IMG/VR virus record: IMGVR_UViG_3300028548_005857
Coordinates: 1-27,255 of that record
Source of the DNA: a virus
Length of the DNA stretch: 27,255 nt
Direction: 5' to 3' (one strand)
Below, one piece after another: positions 1-7,984 of the stretch; within the stretch, counting starts at the first letter, position 1, and every line of letters starts with the position of its first letter. The notes beneath the pieces were generated by a model that worked only from the letters and a program-made list of their open reading frames with translations, searched no databases and was not told the origin of the DNA. The position numbers and the translations under genes are program-made.

Positions 1-1020
1 CAGGTAAGACCCAGAGGTGGCCCCAAAGAACTTAACATCATAACCTGTATCGTCTACGCCTACCGTGATCGTTCCGTCTGCTTGTGTTGCGCCATCAATG
101 TCTACAACGTCTAGGTTAGCGGTGCCGTCTATGTCAATATTTCCGCTAATATCTAAGCTCGCCGCAATGATTTCACCACTGGCATTAATAGCGCCATTAA
201 TATCAATCGTAGTAGCGGCTATCTGAACCTCAGTATCAGCAACAATGTCTAGCTGTCCGTCTGCGCTAGAGTTAATGTAGATGGCGGCGTCACGAAACTG
301 AACCTTATCGGTTGTGGTCGTTTCTATATCTGTGCCGCTGGTGGTGTTACCGATAGCAAGCGTTTCAGCTAAAGTGTCAACCGTATCTACCTGCGCATCT
401 ACATAGGCTTTAATAGACTGCTGCGTGGCAAGAACGGTGGCACTATTAGAGGCCAGGTTGTCTTCGTCAAGGATATTTGTAACAGCTACCGATCCCGTAC
501 CGGACAAAGAATTAAACTCGACGGTCGCTGCATCAACGGCACCCGAGACAACCAAAGCATCAACTTTTAAGTTTGCGTAGACGTTAACTACCGTCGCGCC
601 GGTGCCCGCCCCGTTAAATTTGACAAGCACATCGGTGCCCGCAGCAATTTCAAGATCGTTGCTGGTGCTATAAGTGCCTTGGAAAATAAAAACAGATCGG
701 CTTCCTGCCAGGCTGTTCCGTATAAAACATATTTTTTCAGCGTCATTTGGAATAAGCTGGACATACGCTGCCGCGCTTAAATCGCCGCCATCGGCAAATT
801 CGATCCACTTATTACGTCCGGTAGAAGAGGCACCGTTGGTGATAGCTATTTGGTTAGGGGAGCCCGACGAACCTGCGGAAGACAATGTTATTGTAACAAC
901 CCCATTAATCGCTTCGTCTATAATATTAGAGTTGTCGTTAACGGTGTCGCCCCATGTTCCGGACTGTTCACCGGTAGCCGGTTTTTCAATACCGAGGTTA
1001 ACTGTATAAGTGCTAGGCAT
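1..1020 (-). CDS. Tail fibre / receptor-binding-like protein, 3' end outside window
   Basis: The frame is open from an ATG at 1020 to base 1 with no stop, so at least 340 residues are present and the C-terminus lies outside the window. It starts MPSTYTVNLGIEKPATGEQS and passes into a Ser/Thr/Gly/Asp-rich beta-type region with several IDIDG-like repeats and a TGYDVKFFGATSGSYL segment. Such segments are typical of trimeric tail-fibre proteins of aquatic phages. A run of tail adaptor and connector genes precedes it, which fits a distal tail role. A G-GAATT stretch 5-11 bases upstream is a weak ribosome site. The function (host attachment) is inferred from position and composition; no receptor-binding domain can be named. 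Confidence 0.75.
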   Translation of the reverse strand, partial: MPSTYTVNLGIEKPATGEQSGTWGDTVNDNSNIIDEAINGVVTITLSSAGSSGSPNQIAITNGASSTGRNKWIEFADGGDLSAAAYVQLIPNDAEKICFIRNSLAGSRSVFIFQGTYSTSNDLEIAAGTDVLVKFNGAGTGATVVNVYANLKVDALVVSGAVDAATVEFNSLSGTGSVAVTNILDEDNLASNSATVLATQQSIKAYVDAQVDTVDTLAETLAIGNTTSGTDIETTTTDKVQFRDAAIYINSSADGQLDIVADTEVQIAATTIDINGAINASGEIIAASLDISGNIDIDGTANLDVVDIDGATQADGTITVGVDDTGYDVKFFGATSGSYL

Positions 1021-1030
1021 TTTTAATTCC

Positions 1031-1204
1031 TCACGCTGCTAGGGTTGACCACTCGGCGTCTTGACTAGGCGTTTCCGCAGACCACGAGGGGGATTGGCTT
1101 GGTGTAAGACTACTGTAGCTTGGGCTTTGATCCGGCACAATCCTGCCGTAAACCAGGCCTTGCCCAACACTGCCCGTGGCATAAACTCCCGTTACATCAG
1201 CCAT
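1031..1204 (-). CDS. Small tail-associated protein (57 aa)
   Basis: A short frame of 57 residues starts MADVTGVYATGSVGQG and ends ETPSQDAEWSTLAA. Its ATG shares one base with the stop codon of the gene before it (TAATG), so translation is probably coupled, and the fibre gene begins 10 bases after its stop. The N-terminal VTG-x-x-ATG-x-VG pattern and the tryptophan-containing P-S-Q repeats (PSQSPSW, PSQDAEW) look like small proteins seen just before fibre genes in other aquatic phages. A structural or tail-accessory role is inferred from that position; nothing in the sequence identifies a biochemical activity. Confidence 0.65.
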   Translation of the reverse strand: MADVTGVYATGSVGQGLVYGRIVPDQSPSYSSLTPSQSPSWSAETPSQDAEWSTLAA

Positions 1205-1656
1205 TACACTATCCTAATAATTGCATTGCTGGCATCAGCCGTTGGAAACACCACTACAAAGTCCTCCGACGATGCCGTTTTATCTGAACCAAAATCCAAG
1301 ACCACTACCGCAGGGTTAGTTAAAGAAATAGAAGTGGTATTAGGAGTGGTGTTATAAATTAACGCCCCTCTAGCTGTAATCGACACGTTGGACCAAGTTT
1401 CGTCTGTAAAATCGGTTAGAGCGGTAGTGCCTGAAGACGTTGGGTCTACGGGGGTTAGAGCCTGGCCCCCTGCCGTATAGTTAGTTCCACTTGTTTCGTT
1501 AGTGGTTGCATAGGCTGTCGTGGCCGCCGTAAGCGACGCGGAGCTTGTGTAAAGCGCCATTTTAAAAGTGTCGCCGCTAGAAGCGTCGAAGTCGTGTGCG
1601 CCAAGCAGTAATTCTTTCTTAAAGCTGGTGCACATGAAGTTTCCGGTAAACGCCAT
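1204..1656 (-). CDS. Virion structural protein, tail-region (150 aa)
   Basis: Begins MAFTGNFMCTSFKKELLLG and continues with a Thr/Ser/Ala-rich, beta-type sequence including FKMALYTSSASL, ITARGALIYN and VVVLDFGSDKT, ending in an AIIRIV tail. I recognise this as a widespread small virion protein of aquatic phages, but its exact position in the particle is not known to me. I chose the ATG at 1656 because an AGGAG lies 9 bases upstream; a GTG two codons earlier at 1662 has only 3 bases after the same AGGAG. The stop overlaps the start of the next small gene by one base. No signal peptide or membrane segment is visible. Confidence 0.7.
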   Translation of the reverse strand: MAFTGNFMCTSFKKELLLGAHDFDASSGDTFKMALYTSSASLTAATTAYATTNETSGTNYTAGGQALTPVDPTSSGTTALTDFTDETWSNVSITARGALIYNTTPNTTSISLTNPAVVVLDFGSDKTASSEDFVVVFPTADASNAIIRIV

Positions 1657-1658
1657 GG

Positions 1659-1958
1659 TCACAGTCTCCTTATGTGGTTAGCAAGCTCAGGGTGGCCTGC
1701 GTCGGTTAAAGCATTATACACAGCGGTTCTATCGGACTGAACCGCTTCGCTAATATAAAACTCCAAGGTTTTTAGTAATTGCCTGCGGAAAGCACGGGCT
1801 TGTGCTTTAATAACAGGGTTTGCGTCATCAGAAATCTCAATTATCGTCTTGGCGCATCTTTCCGCTACCTCTTCCGGCGTAAACCTTTTTCTGCGTGTAA
1901 TGTTTACCTCCGCGTGGAAGGTTGCTATAGGTTCTACCTGTAAAGGGGAAATACTCAT
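1659..1958 (-). CDS. Conserved phage hypothetical protein (99 aa)
   Basis: A charged, mostly helical 99-residue protein beginning MSISPLQVEPIATFHAEVN, with RKRFTPEEVAERCAKTIIEI in its middle and HPELANHIRRL at the end. The start overlaps the stop of the adaptor gene by four bases (ATGA). Small helical proteins of this kind sit beside adaptor genes in other aquatic phage genomes, so a role in head-tail joining or tail assembly is possible. I cannot name a family with confidence, and nothing catalytic is visible. Confidence 0.65.
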   Translation of the reverse strand: MSISPLQVEPIATFHAEVNITRRKRFTPEEVAERCAKTIIEISDDANPVIKAQARAFRRQLLKTLEFYISEAVQSDRTAVYNALTDAGHPELANHIRRL

Positions 1959-2605
1959 TGTTTAGGCCTTATTACCTGCCCCGTTCGGTACTCATCCGTC
2001 ACTTCTTTCGCCTCACCAAACAGTTTCATTCCAGTAACCGCCTCGGCAAAGCGCTTCTCATACAAAGCCATCATGTCTTGTGAACCTTTCATATAAATAT
2101 AAGCTTCCAGCAAAGAACCATACAACAAGGCTATTTCCGCGTTTGTACTAAGCCACGTTGTTCCGCTACTTGCACCCGCAGTAAGGCTGGTGGGTCTGTA
2201 AAAATAATGAAGCTCTACCGAATAAGCACTATTTGGTGTAGGCCCTAAAATAAAATTATCAACGTCAAAAGTTGCATAAAAGCGAGGAGGTCCTGTTGTG
2301 GAGGCATTTGGATTAAACGACTGAACAAAATCTGGATCTTTAAACTGTAAAAAAACGTGATCGCTGCTGCTGTTTATAAACGACAACGAAAAAGGTGCTA
2401 AAAAATCGGTGGGCGCTGCTAAAAATCGGTTGCTGGAAGTCATCGCGCCGCTAACATTCTTTCTAAACAAACTTAGTTGGACGTTTTTTAAAATTCTTTC
2501 CTCCGCCTGAGTAATAAAAACAGGCAGATTGGTTACAAAAGACGTTTCGGTGTTCTCCGTATAGTCTTGGATAGCTTGTTTTAGCTGTGCATAAGTAAAA
2601 CTCAT
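1955..2605 (-). CDS. Head-tail adaptor protein, SU10-adaptor-like
   Basis: A 216-residue protein starting MSFTYAQLKQAIQDYTEN, with a helical N-terminal half (FITQAEERILKNVQL) followed by beta-rich sequence (PRFYATFDVDNFILGPTP) and a C-terminal helix (EALLYGSLLEAYIYM-like, YEKRFAEAVTGM). The layout matches the phage adaptor family typified by the podovirus SU10 adaptor, which docks under the portal and receives the tail. The assignment is by pattern, not search. It overlaps its upstream neighbour by four bases (ATGA) and the next gene by four bases, so it belongs to one coupled tail-completion operon (3572 to 1). Confidence 0.7.
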   Translation of the reverse strand: MSFTYAQLKQAIQDYTENTETSFVTNLPVFITQAEERILKNVQLSLFRKNVSGAMTSSNRFLAAPTDFLAPFSLSFINSSSDHVFLQFKDPDFVQSFNPNASTTGPPRFYATFDVDNFILGPTPNSAYSVELHYFYRPTSLTAGASSGTTWLSTNAEIALLYGSLLEAYIYMKGSQDMMALYEKRFAEAVTGMKLFGEAKEVTDEYRTGQVIRPKQ

Positions 2606-2904
2606 ATTGTCACCGTCACTGTTCCAACTTGACCACGGCCTTGTATAGGCCCTAAAGTAGGAGCGACCACTAGAGGCACTCCCACGTAAACATCCAAAGG
2701 CTCTATCCTGTCAGGACGTGCGTTTTGAAGTGCTTCGGGATCAACTACCTTACGGAAAGGCCCTAATTGAGGCTGCTTTGGCTCAAACTCGTCCGGACCC
2801 ACCAAAAGCCCGTTCCATTCCTTTTTCATTAAACGATAAGGGTAACGAAACCCTGACCTGTCGGAAATAGCCCACGCATTTTTTCCAGAAGCAAATTTAG
2901 CCAT
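2602..2904 (-). CDS. Conserved phage hypothetical protein (100 aa)
   Basis: Starts MAKFASGKNAWAISDRSGFR and continues YPYRLMKKEWNGLLVGPDEF, then a proline-rich, beta-type C-terminus. The SGKNAWAISDRSGFRYP opening is a pattern I associate with a small protein found between connector and adaptor genes in aquatic podovirus-like phages. I chose the ATG at 2904, which shares its A with the TGA stop of the upstream gene (TGATG); a TTG one codon earlier is a poorer choice. Its role is unknown; position suggests virion assembly or tail completion. Confidence 0.65.
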   Translation of the reverse strand: MAKFASGKNAWAISDRSGFRYPYRLMKKEWNGLLVGPDEFEPKQPQLGPFRKVVDPEALQNARPDRIEPLDVYVGVPLVVAPTLGPIQGRGQVGTVTVTI

Positions 2905-3572
2905 CAACCTACCCCGTAATAATCAAAATGGGGGGCAACATTAAAAGAGGCTCTGTCTCTATCCTCTACCGCAGCTCTTTCAAACTCTTCTTCATACACA
3001 CCTTTTAACATCTCGACACGGTTTGGAGCACGTTTTAACGCAATATAGTAAGCTAACCCTGCGGCTAAACAAGGGTAGAACCTAAAAGGTAAGTCTAAGG
3101 TGTTAATATAGGTGTCGGCGTCGTCCATGCGCGTTAAAGCATCATAATAAACAACATCGGTGCTATTGTCGGGGACAGGCCATAACTTCAAGTTAGGGGT
3201 AACTTGCCTGTCCAAAAAGAATTGATTAACGCGACCCTGGGTTGTTTTGTTTGGAATAGTGAGAAAGCCATCTCTACTCAAGCGCAATAACGAATAATCG
3301 GTACTATCCCGCTTAACGACCACGGACAAAACGTCAATAACGTCCGTACCAATAGCGTAGGCACCTGTTCCAGTAACCATCGAAAGAGTGCGCTGCTTGA
3401 TAGTCCACTGGTTAAGGCCGCGGTTTGCCCAGTCCGCCAGTAAAAGGTTTAAAGACCGCTTTGCAGATTTTAAATCATAACCTGCCCGTACTTCAAGACC
3501 GCACCGTTCAAAGGCTTCTTCGACATATTCGGCAACGTCTAGTTCAAAATCGGTGCTTCCGGATGTAGCCAT
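2904..3572 (-). CDS. Head-tail connector / tail accessory factor-like protein
   Basis: A 222-residue, largely helical protein. The N-terminal part (VEEAFERCGLEVRAGYDLKSAKRSLNLLL) resembles the start of P22 gp4-like tail accessory factors and related connectors, which bind below the portal. The middle carries KLWPVPDN and YYDALTRMDD, and the C-terminus a YYIALKRAPNRVEMLKGVYE helix. It opens the tail-completion operon after a 76-base gap following the cyclase gene. An AGGT lies 7 bases before the ATG. Connector is the best reading; the specific family is not certain. Confidence 0.65.
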   Translation of the reverse strand: MATSGSTDFELDVAEYVEEAFERCGLEVRAGYDLKSAKRSLNLLLADWANRGLNQWTIKQRTLSMVTGTGAYAIGTDVIDVLSVVVKRDSTDYSLLRLSRDGFLTIPNKTTQGRVNQFFLDRQVTPNLKLWPVPDNSTDVVYYDALTRMDDADTYINTLDLPFRFYPCLAAGLAYYIALKRAPNRVEMLKGVYEEEFERAAVEDRDRASFNVAPHFDYYGVG

Positions 3573-3648
3573 AGACCATACCTACCTTTATTTTGGCATA
3601 ATAAATAACATATTAGCCTTTTTTACCCCTCTTGTCTTTTTATATCTT

Positions 3649-5433
3649 TTACAAGCGGTAATTCAACCCGAGGTCAAAATCTGAGCCTAATGTGTAAATC
3701 TGAAGCTTATTTGCTTTACCTTTTACTTTAATAGGCTCAAGCTCTTTTAACAAATAATTGCAGTTTCTTGCAGTTTTGTCTCCAATGATTATATCAACCC
3801 CTACGTCTTTTGTAGAGGACTCATAACGCGCAGCCTCGTTCACCGAATTGCCAATAGCGGTATAGTCAAAGCGTTGAGATGACCCCATGTTGCCTATAAC
3901 CGCCCACCCTGTCTGTACTCCGACTCCGATTGCTATATCCGCCTCCATCGTCCCATTTAACGCCTTAACTCTTTCCTGTATTCGTACCGCAGCTTCAATT
4001 GCCCTGTTTTCATGTTCCGGCAAGTCCAGGGGGGCCGAAAAAATCCCCATGCAAGCATCTCCGATAAACTTGTCAACCATTCCACCTGCCCGTTGTATTT
4101 CTTCAACTTGAACGGTCAAGGTGGCGTTCATAATTTCCGTAACCTGCTCTGGCGTTAATTTTTCGCTCATTGAGGTAAATCCACGTAAATCAGTGAATAA
4201 AAACGTACAATACCGCGTTTCTCCCCCTAATTTAAGCAATTTTGGGTCTTTTTGTAGCAATTTTACCTGTCTAGGGTCTAAATAATGCTCGAACTGCTTC
4301 TTAATCTGCTGTCTCAGCTTAAATTGTTTCCGAAAATTCAAATAAAACGCCGTAGATGCCGTTAAAAACTGTGAAACAATCGTCCAAGTAACGTCGATCA
4401 AAACCCCTTTTTGTATCAAATACACCCCTAAATAACAGGTAGAAGCTGTTATTGCGCCCGCTAACACTAATCCCCACGTTACGCCCAACAGGTTCAATAA
4501 AACCCATACTAAAGACACTGTTATAAGAAAAATACCCAACTCCGCGGACAGGGCGTAATCAGGGATATAAGGGCTGTTTTGTACCAGCATTGATTCAGCT
4601 AAAGCAGCCTGAATGTAGTGCGGCTCTAAAAGACCTACGGGCGTTGCAATTTGGGGCATTACCCCTGAGGCCGTCACGCCCACGAAAACAAACCGCCCCG
4701 TTACGTCCATTTCCTTTAGAGAGGTTTCGTGTGGAACAGTCCAACTGATCCACTTTCGCCCTAGACTGTCCGTTTTGACGGGAGGTATTCCGCGTACGGC
4801 TATTTCTTGTATGCCGTTTTCATTAGTAGTGATGATATAAGTGCTTGAACCGGTTAAGGACTTTAACACTTGTGTGCCAAACGAGGCGACCCACCCGTCA
4901 GGACTTCTGAGAAGAAGGGGGATTCTTCTAACAAGAAGGTCTAATTCGGTGGGGGCTACGGCAATACCTTCTAGCGTGTTTTCTGTTAACCGGCTAAGAT
5001 TTTTCTTGACCCCTGAAGATAATATCCCGCCAATATCCTCACCTTTAAGGACAACGCCTGTTGGTGCAGGGAACATACCTTTGCCGTCTTCAAACATCGC
5101 AATTACAGAACTGCCTTGCCCCAAAGCAGCGGCAAAGTCGTTATCTCCCCCCAGCCTGTCCGCTTGCGGAAAAGAGATGACCCAACCAACGCCTGTTGCG
5201 CCTTTTGCTAATAACTCTTTATGTATCTCGGCTAAACGCTGTCGTGGAAAAGGATACCCACCCTCTCTTTCAACGTCTTCCTCAGTGATACTAAGGACGG
5301 TAAAGTTCCCGGAAGGTTCTTGCGGGGCTACAAAAGCGTCAAATGTTTTTAATTTTAATACTTCAGTCGGCATGAATTGCATAAGCAAAGGGGTTGCAAG
5401 TACCGCAAGTATTATAAATATCAGTCTTTTCAT
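3649..5433 (-). CDS. CHASE2-domain membrane adenylyl cyclase
   Basis: A 594-residue class III cyclase. Residues 3-21 form a first membrane helix, about 25-285 an extracytoplasmic CHASE2 sensor domain, about 297-363 three further membrane helices, and about 405-585 the cytoplasmic cyclase domain. Catalytic positions are present: metal-binding D415 (FTDLRGFT) and D459 (KFIGD), substrate residues K455 and T525 (FDYTAIG), and transition-state N532 and R536 (GNSVNEAAR). K plus T suggests ATP rather than GTP, so cAMP is the expected product. The start overlaps the FecR gene stop by one base (TAATG), and FecR next to a CHASE2 cyclase is a pairing seen in bacterial chromosomes. Nothing indicates a broken gene. 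The oddity is its location inside a phage late-gene cluster. Confidence 0.93.
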   Translation of the reverse strand: MKRLIFIILAVLATPLLMQFMPTEVLKLKTFDAFVAPQEPSGNFTVLSITEEDVEREGGYPFPRQRLAEIHKELLAKGATGVGWVISFPQADRLGGDNDFAAALGQGSSVIAMFEDGKGMFPAPTGVVLKGEDIGGILSSGVKKNLSRLTENTLEGIAVAPTELDLLVRRIPLLLRSPDGWVASFGTQVLKSLTGSSTYIITTNENGIQEIAVRGIPPVKTDSLGRKWISWTVPHETSLKEMDVTGRFVFVGVTASGVMPQIATPVGLLEPHYIQAALAESMLVQNSPYIPDYALSAELGIFLITVSLVWVLLNLLGVTWGLVLAGAITASTCYLGVYLIQKGVLIDVTWTIVSQFLTASTAFYLNFRKQFKLRQQIKKQFEHYLDPRQVKLLQKDPKLLKLGGETRYCTFLFTDLRGFTSMSEKLTPEQVTEIMNATLTVQVEEIQRAGGMVDKFIGDACMGIFSAPLDLPEHENRAIEAAVRIQERVKALNGTMEADIAIGVGVQTGWAVIGNMGSSQRFDYTAIGNSVNEAARYESSTKDVGVDIIIGDKTARNCNYLLKELEPIKVKGKANKLQIYTLGSDFDLGLNYRL

Positions 5434-6542
5434 TAGCTACCTTGACTTATCTTTATGGAGCTGTTGCTTCCACCATTGATGGTTATCACCCTGGACACGC
5501 CGTCTTGCACAAAAATAATTGTATAGCTTCCCGCCTTATCTATGTCTATTCTGGTTGAATCGCTAACATTTCTTTGCAGAGTCAATATTTCTCCAGTCAT
5601 GAACGTGGTAATTTGGGTATCCTTGTCCTGCCCGAAGGTCGTACCAACAATTTTTACTGCGCCAGCGTCTTGCAGGGCGTCTTCTTGTTTAGCGACCTCC
5701 AGGGCGTCTAATACATTTAGCATGTCTTCTAAAAAATTTACGTCTAAATAGTTAATATCTAGCTCAGTAAACTCCCAATCACCCTCTGTCAGTAAATCCT
5801 CCTCTAAGTAATCTATGTCTAAATCATTAAAATCTAGTAGGTTAGCCGACTGTGTTGTTTGTTGTTCTATAAAATTTTCTTTTTCTTTTGGTGGCGAAAC
5901 AATAAGCATGTTGTCAATAAGTTCTAGCGTCAGGTCCAAAATAACGGGCGCAGAGGGTGCGGATTCAAACACTGATACAGTGGTAGCCTCATAAGGCTTG
6001 TTAAGAAGTACACTTCCCATTGCCGTGACCACTTCAATTTCACCGCTAGATAACCCTAGCGCATCCGGTAACAGAATAATAAGTGACCTACCCAGCTCAT
6101 CTACTGTCGCAGTGAACATCGTTCCGCGAATTGCAATATTTGCCGTTGGTGTACGAAGGGTGATGTTTTGCTTGGCAATCCTACTAAGGTTGCCGGTAAT
6201 GAACCTAGCTGTTCCTAGCCCAAAAGTAAGCGCCATCTTAGATTTAGAAGGATCGGGGTCGTATATGTATTCGTCTATTGTTAGCTGAGAATGCTCGGTC
6301 AGGCTGACAGTAGAATCATCAAGAAAAGTAATGGCCATGCGACCATTATGGGTAATAGCCTGGTCGTTACTTTCTATAGCAAAATTTACTTCTGCACTAT
6401 ACGGTTGATCTCTGACTATTTGCGCTTGCCCGTTTAACTCCGATACATCGCCAATATTAACAGCTTGTGCTTGTACCTTGGTCGTTTTGGGAAACGCAAA
6501 CAGTGCCAGCAGAACCAATAGAGGTAATTTTAAGCCAATCAT
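5433..6542 (-). CDS. Exported FecR-domain protein
   Basis: A 369-residue protein with an N-terminal signal peptide (MIGLKLPLLVLLALFAFPKT, cleavage likely after VQA at 25 or AQA at 27). Residues about 30-190 are a FecR-type domain: GDVSELNGQAQIVR, then AITFLDDSTVSLTEHSQLTI, LGTARFITGNLS and TPTANIAIRGTMF. A long acidic stretch (about 230-285) holds near-repeats of the form LDINYLDVNFLED, and a C-terminal beta region follows. FecR domains act in the periplasm, often with a membrane signalling partner; the cyclase gene that follows is the obvious candidate. The first 86 bases overlap the curlin-like gene in another frame. This start must be used because the signal peptide lies inside the overlap. 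No clear Shine-Dalgarno is visible. Confidence 0.9.
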   Translation of the reverse strand: MIGLKLPLLVLLALFAFPKTTKVQAQAVNIGDVSELNGQAQIVRDQPYSAEVNFAIESNDQAITHNGRMAITFLDDSTVSLTEHSQLTIDEYIYDPDPSKSKMALTFGLGTARFITGNLSRIAKQNITLRTPTANIAIRGTMFTATVDELGRSLIILLPDALGLSSGEIEVVTAMGSVLLNKPYEATTVSVFESAPSAPVILDLTLELIDNMLIVSPPKEKENFIEQQTTQSANLLDFNDLDIDYLEEDLLTEGDWEFTELDINYLDVNFLEDMLNVLDALEVAKQEDALQDAGAVKIVGTTFGQDKDTQITTFMTGEILTLQRNVSDSTRIDIDKAGSYTIIFVQDGVSRVITINGGSNSSIKISQGS

Positions 6543-7179
6543 TGTTTAGGGTGCTTTGCTGAGATATTGTAAATGTTCTATCACTACCCGTGTGATCCAA
6601 ATAAAAGTAACCTCCCGAAGATGCCGTGACCCCATCACCGTCATAGGTAACCGTGTTATCTGAGCCATCAATATCCATGTAATTTGTTGCTCCATCTATA
6701 TCAATATTAGAGGTAACCGTGTTATCCGAACCTTGAATTACCCAATCTAAATCAAGCGTTTCAGCTAAAGCGTTAACAGCCTGGTTTAATGTTATAGTAT
6801 TGCCATTGCCTGATACATCTACATTCTGGTCAGAGCTGTCTGCGCCGTAAGTATTAAGGGGGTCTACTTGAATTGTGAATGTATTGGTGTCTCCAGTGAA
6901 CTCATAGAACCCTGTGAAGGACTCTGCCAAAATATCGCCTAGAAATATATTGGTATCGCCAAGCATGTTTATATCCAACGTCATGGTTGCACCGTCTAAG
7001 TCAAAGGCGGTAAGCGTACCTGCTACTGATTGCAGCCCCCCAATGATATTGGATTGCCCCAGTTGTTCTAGGTCTATGTTTGCCGTTGCGCCGGACTGAT
7101 CAAGATAAATTTCATTATCCGCAGCTTGGGTGTTACCGCAAAGCATAATTGCACAAAATAGATTAATTAATTTCTTCAT
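6457..7179 (-). CDS. Secreted curlin-like (CsgA/CsgB-type) amyloid subunit
   Basis: A 240-residue protein with a signal peptide (MKKLINLFCAIMLCGNTQA, then ADNEIY) and an N/Q/D/G/T-rich mature part built of irregular strand-turn units such as NEIYLDQSGATANIDLEQLG, GNGNTITLNQAV, GSDNTVTSNIDIDG and GSDNTVTYDGDG. This matches the style of curlin repeats, which are exported through CsgG and polymerise outside the cell, though the spacing is looser than in E. coli CsgA. It ends CVSQNDQGTSTSC with a cysteine pair. The ATG at 7179 is preceded by GAGGAGG ten bases upstream; an in-frame TTG further upstream lacks this and would not begin with a signal peptide. It overlaps csgG by 17 bases and the FecR gene by 86. 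Confidence 0.78.
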   Translation of the reverse strand: MKKLINLFCAIMLCGNTQAADNEIYLDQSGATANIDLEQLGQSNIIGGLQSVAGTLTAFDLDGATMTLDINMLGDTNIFLGDILAESFTGFYEFTGDTNTFTIQVDPLNTYGADSSDQNVDVSGNGNTITLNQAVNALAETLDLDWVIQGSDNTVTSNIDIDGATNYMDIDGSDNTVTYDGDGVTASSGGYFYLDHTGSDRTFTISQQSTLNNDWLKITSIGSAGTVCVSQNDQGTSTSC

Positions 7180-7984
7180 GTGTCCAAAACCTCCTCTCGT
7201 AGCCAATATTTATTAATTCTAAGACCGCCCCTTCTACGGCTTTCATTAAAGAAATTGTCCCCGATTCATTTCGTGAATTGCCTAACTCTATTTCAATGAG
7301 CTCCCTTCCTCGCTCTATAAACTTAAAAACATCTTCGGATTGACCATAACTAAAAATGGTTTTCTGGCTCAACACTTCTATAAGAATTTCACCCGTAGCT
7401 ACCGACACCATCCGTAACGATACGGTTACGTTGTCTTCACGGTACTGAATGCTTTTTCCTATACCGAGGTATCTAGCACCTATCCCGCCCGTAGTCAAGT
7501 TTGTATCATACGCTATCACCGCACCCTCTAGCAATACTCCAGCAAACAACAGCGGCATCAATGTTTTTTTACCCTTATTGTTCTGCAATTGTTCTCGCGC
7601 TGAACGGATCAACTGTCTTTCTTTGGTAAGATTATCTAACCCCACACGCTCCACGACTCTAAAAAACTTCCCGTGACTGGCGTGTTTTAATGCTCTAATC
7701 AGAAGGGAAGAAGGTTGTTGGGTCAATGCCGTGGAGAACAGTGCAAACTCTGAGTTACTTTTGCGTTGTCCTGTTTGGTCCGTAAAAGAATTGGGATAAA
7801 CGGCAACAACAGGCATAACCAGGGGCGGACGGACGCCAAGCAGTTCTTTAGACTGCAACGCCTCTATTTTGACTACGTTGTTTTCTTCAAACCTTTGGTT
7901 GTACGTGTCCTCAAACTGTTCAAAAATTGAACAGCTAGAAAGTAAAAGAACCAATAGGTAAGCTAATTTCCGTAATATTTGCAT
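7163..7984 (-). CDS. csgG: Curli secretion channel lipoprotein CsgG homologue
   Basis: A 273-residue protein with a lipoprotein signal (MQILRKLAYLLVLLLSSC, lipid-modified Cys18). The body follows CsgG along its length: VVAVYPNSFTDQTGQRK, FSTALTQQPSSLLIRALKHA, FFRVVERVGLDNLTKERQLI, LEGAVIAYDTNLTTGGIGAR, YLGIGKSIQYREDNVTVSLR and SVATGEILIEVLSQKTIFSY. CsgG forms a nonameric outer-membrane pore that exports unfolded curlin subunits. Its first 50 bases overlap the end of csgF in another frame; the ATG is fixed because the signal peptide begins there. The full expected length is present, so this looks functional rather than a remnant. Confidence 0.95.
   Translation of the reverse strand: MQILRKLAYLLVLLLSSCSIFEQFEDTYNQRFEENNVVKIEALQSKELLGVRPPLVMPVVAVYPNSFTDQTGQRKSNSEFALFSTALTQQPSSLLIRALKHASHGKFFRVVERVGLDNLTKERQLIRSAREQLQNNKGKKTLMPLLFAGVLLEGAVIAYDTNLTTGGIGARYLGIGKSIQYREDNVTVSLRMVSVATGEILIEVLSQKTIFSYGQSEDVFKFIERGRELIEIELGNSRNESGTISLMKAVEGAVLELINIGYERRFWTHEEIN

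Noticed and set aside
3573-3648. Promoter for the tail operon after the cyclase gene
   Set aside because: AT-rich with TATTAT-like strings but no acceptable -35 at 16-18 bases; too weak to list as a feature.
4841-5479. A 212-aa plus-strand frame
   Set aside because: Antisense to the CHASE2 domain of the cyclase and the end of the FecR gene; Pro/Ser/Leu-rich shadow composition, no ribosome site.
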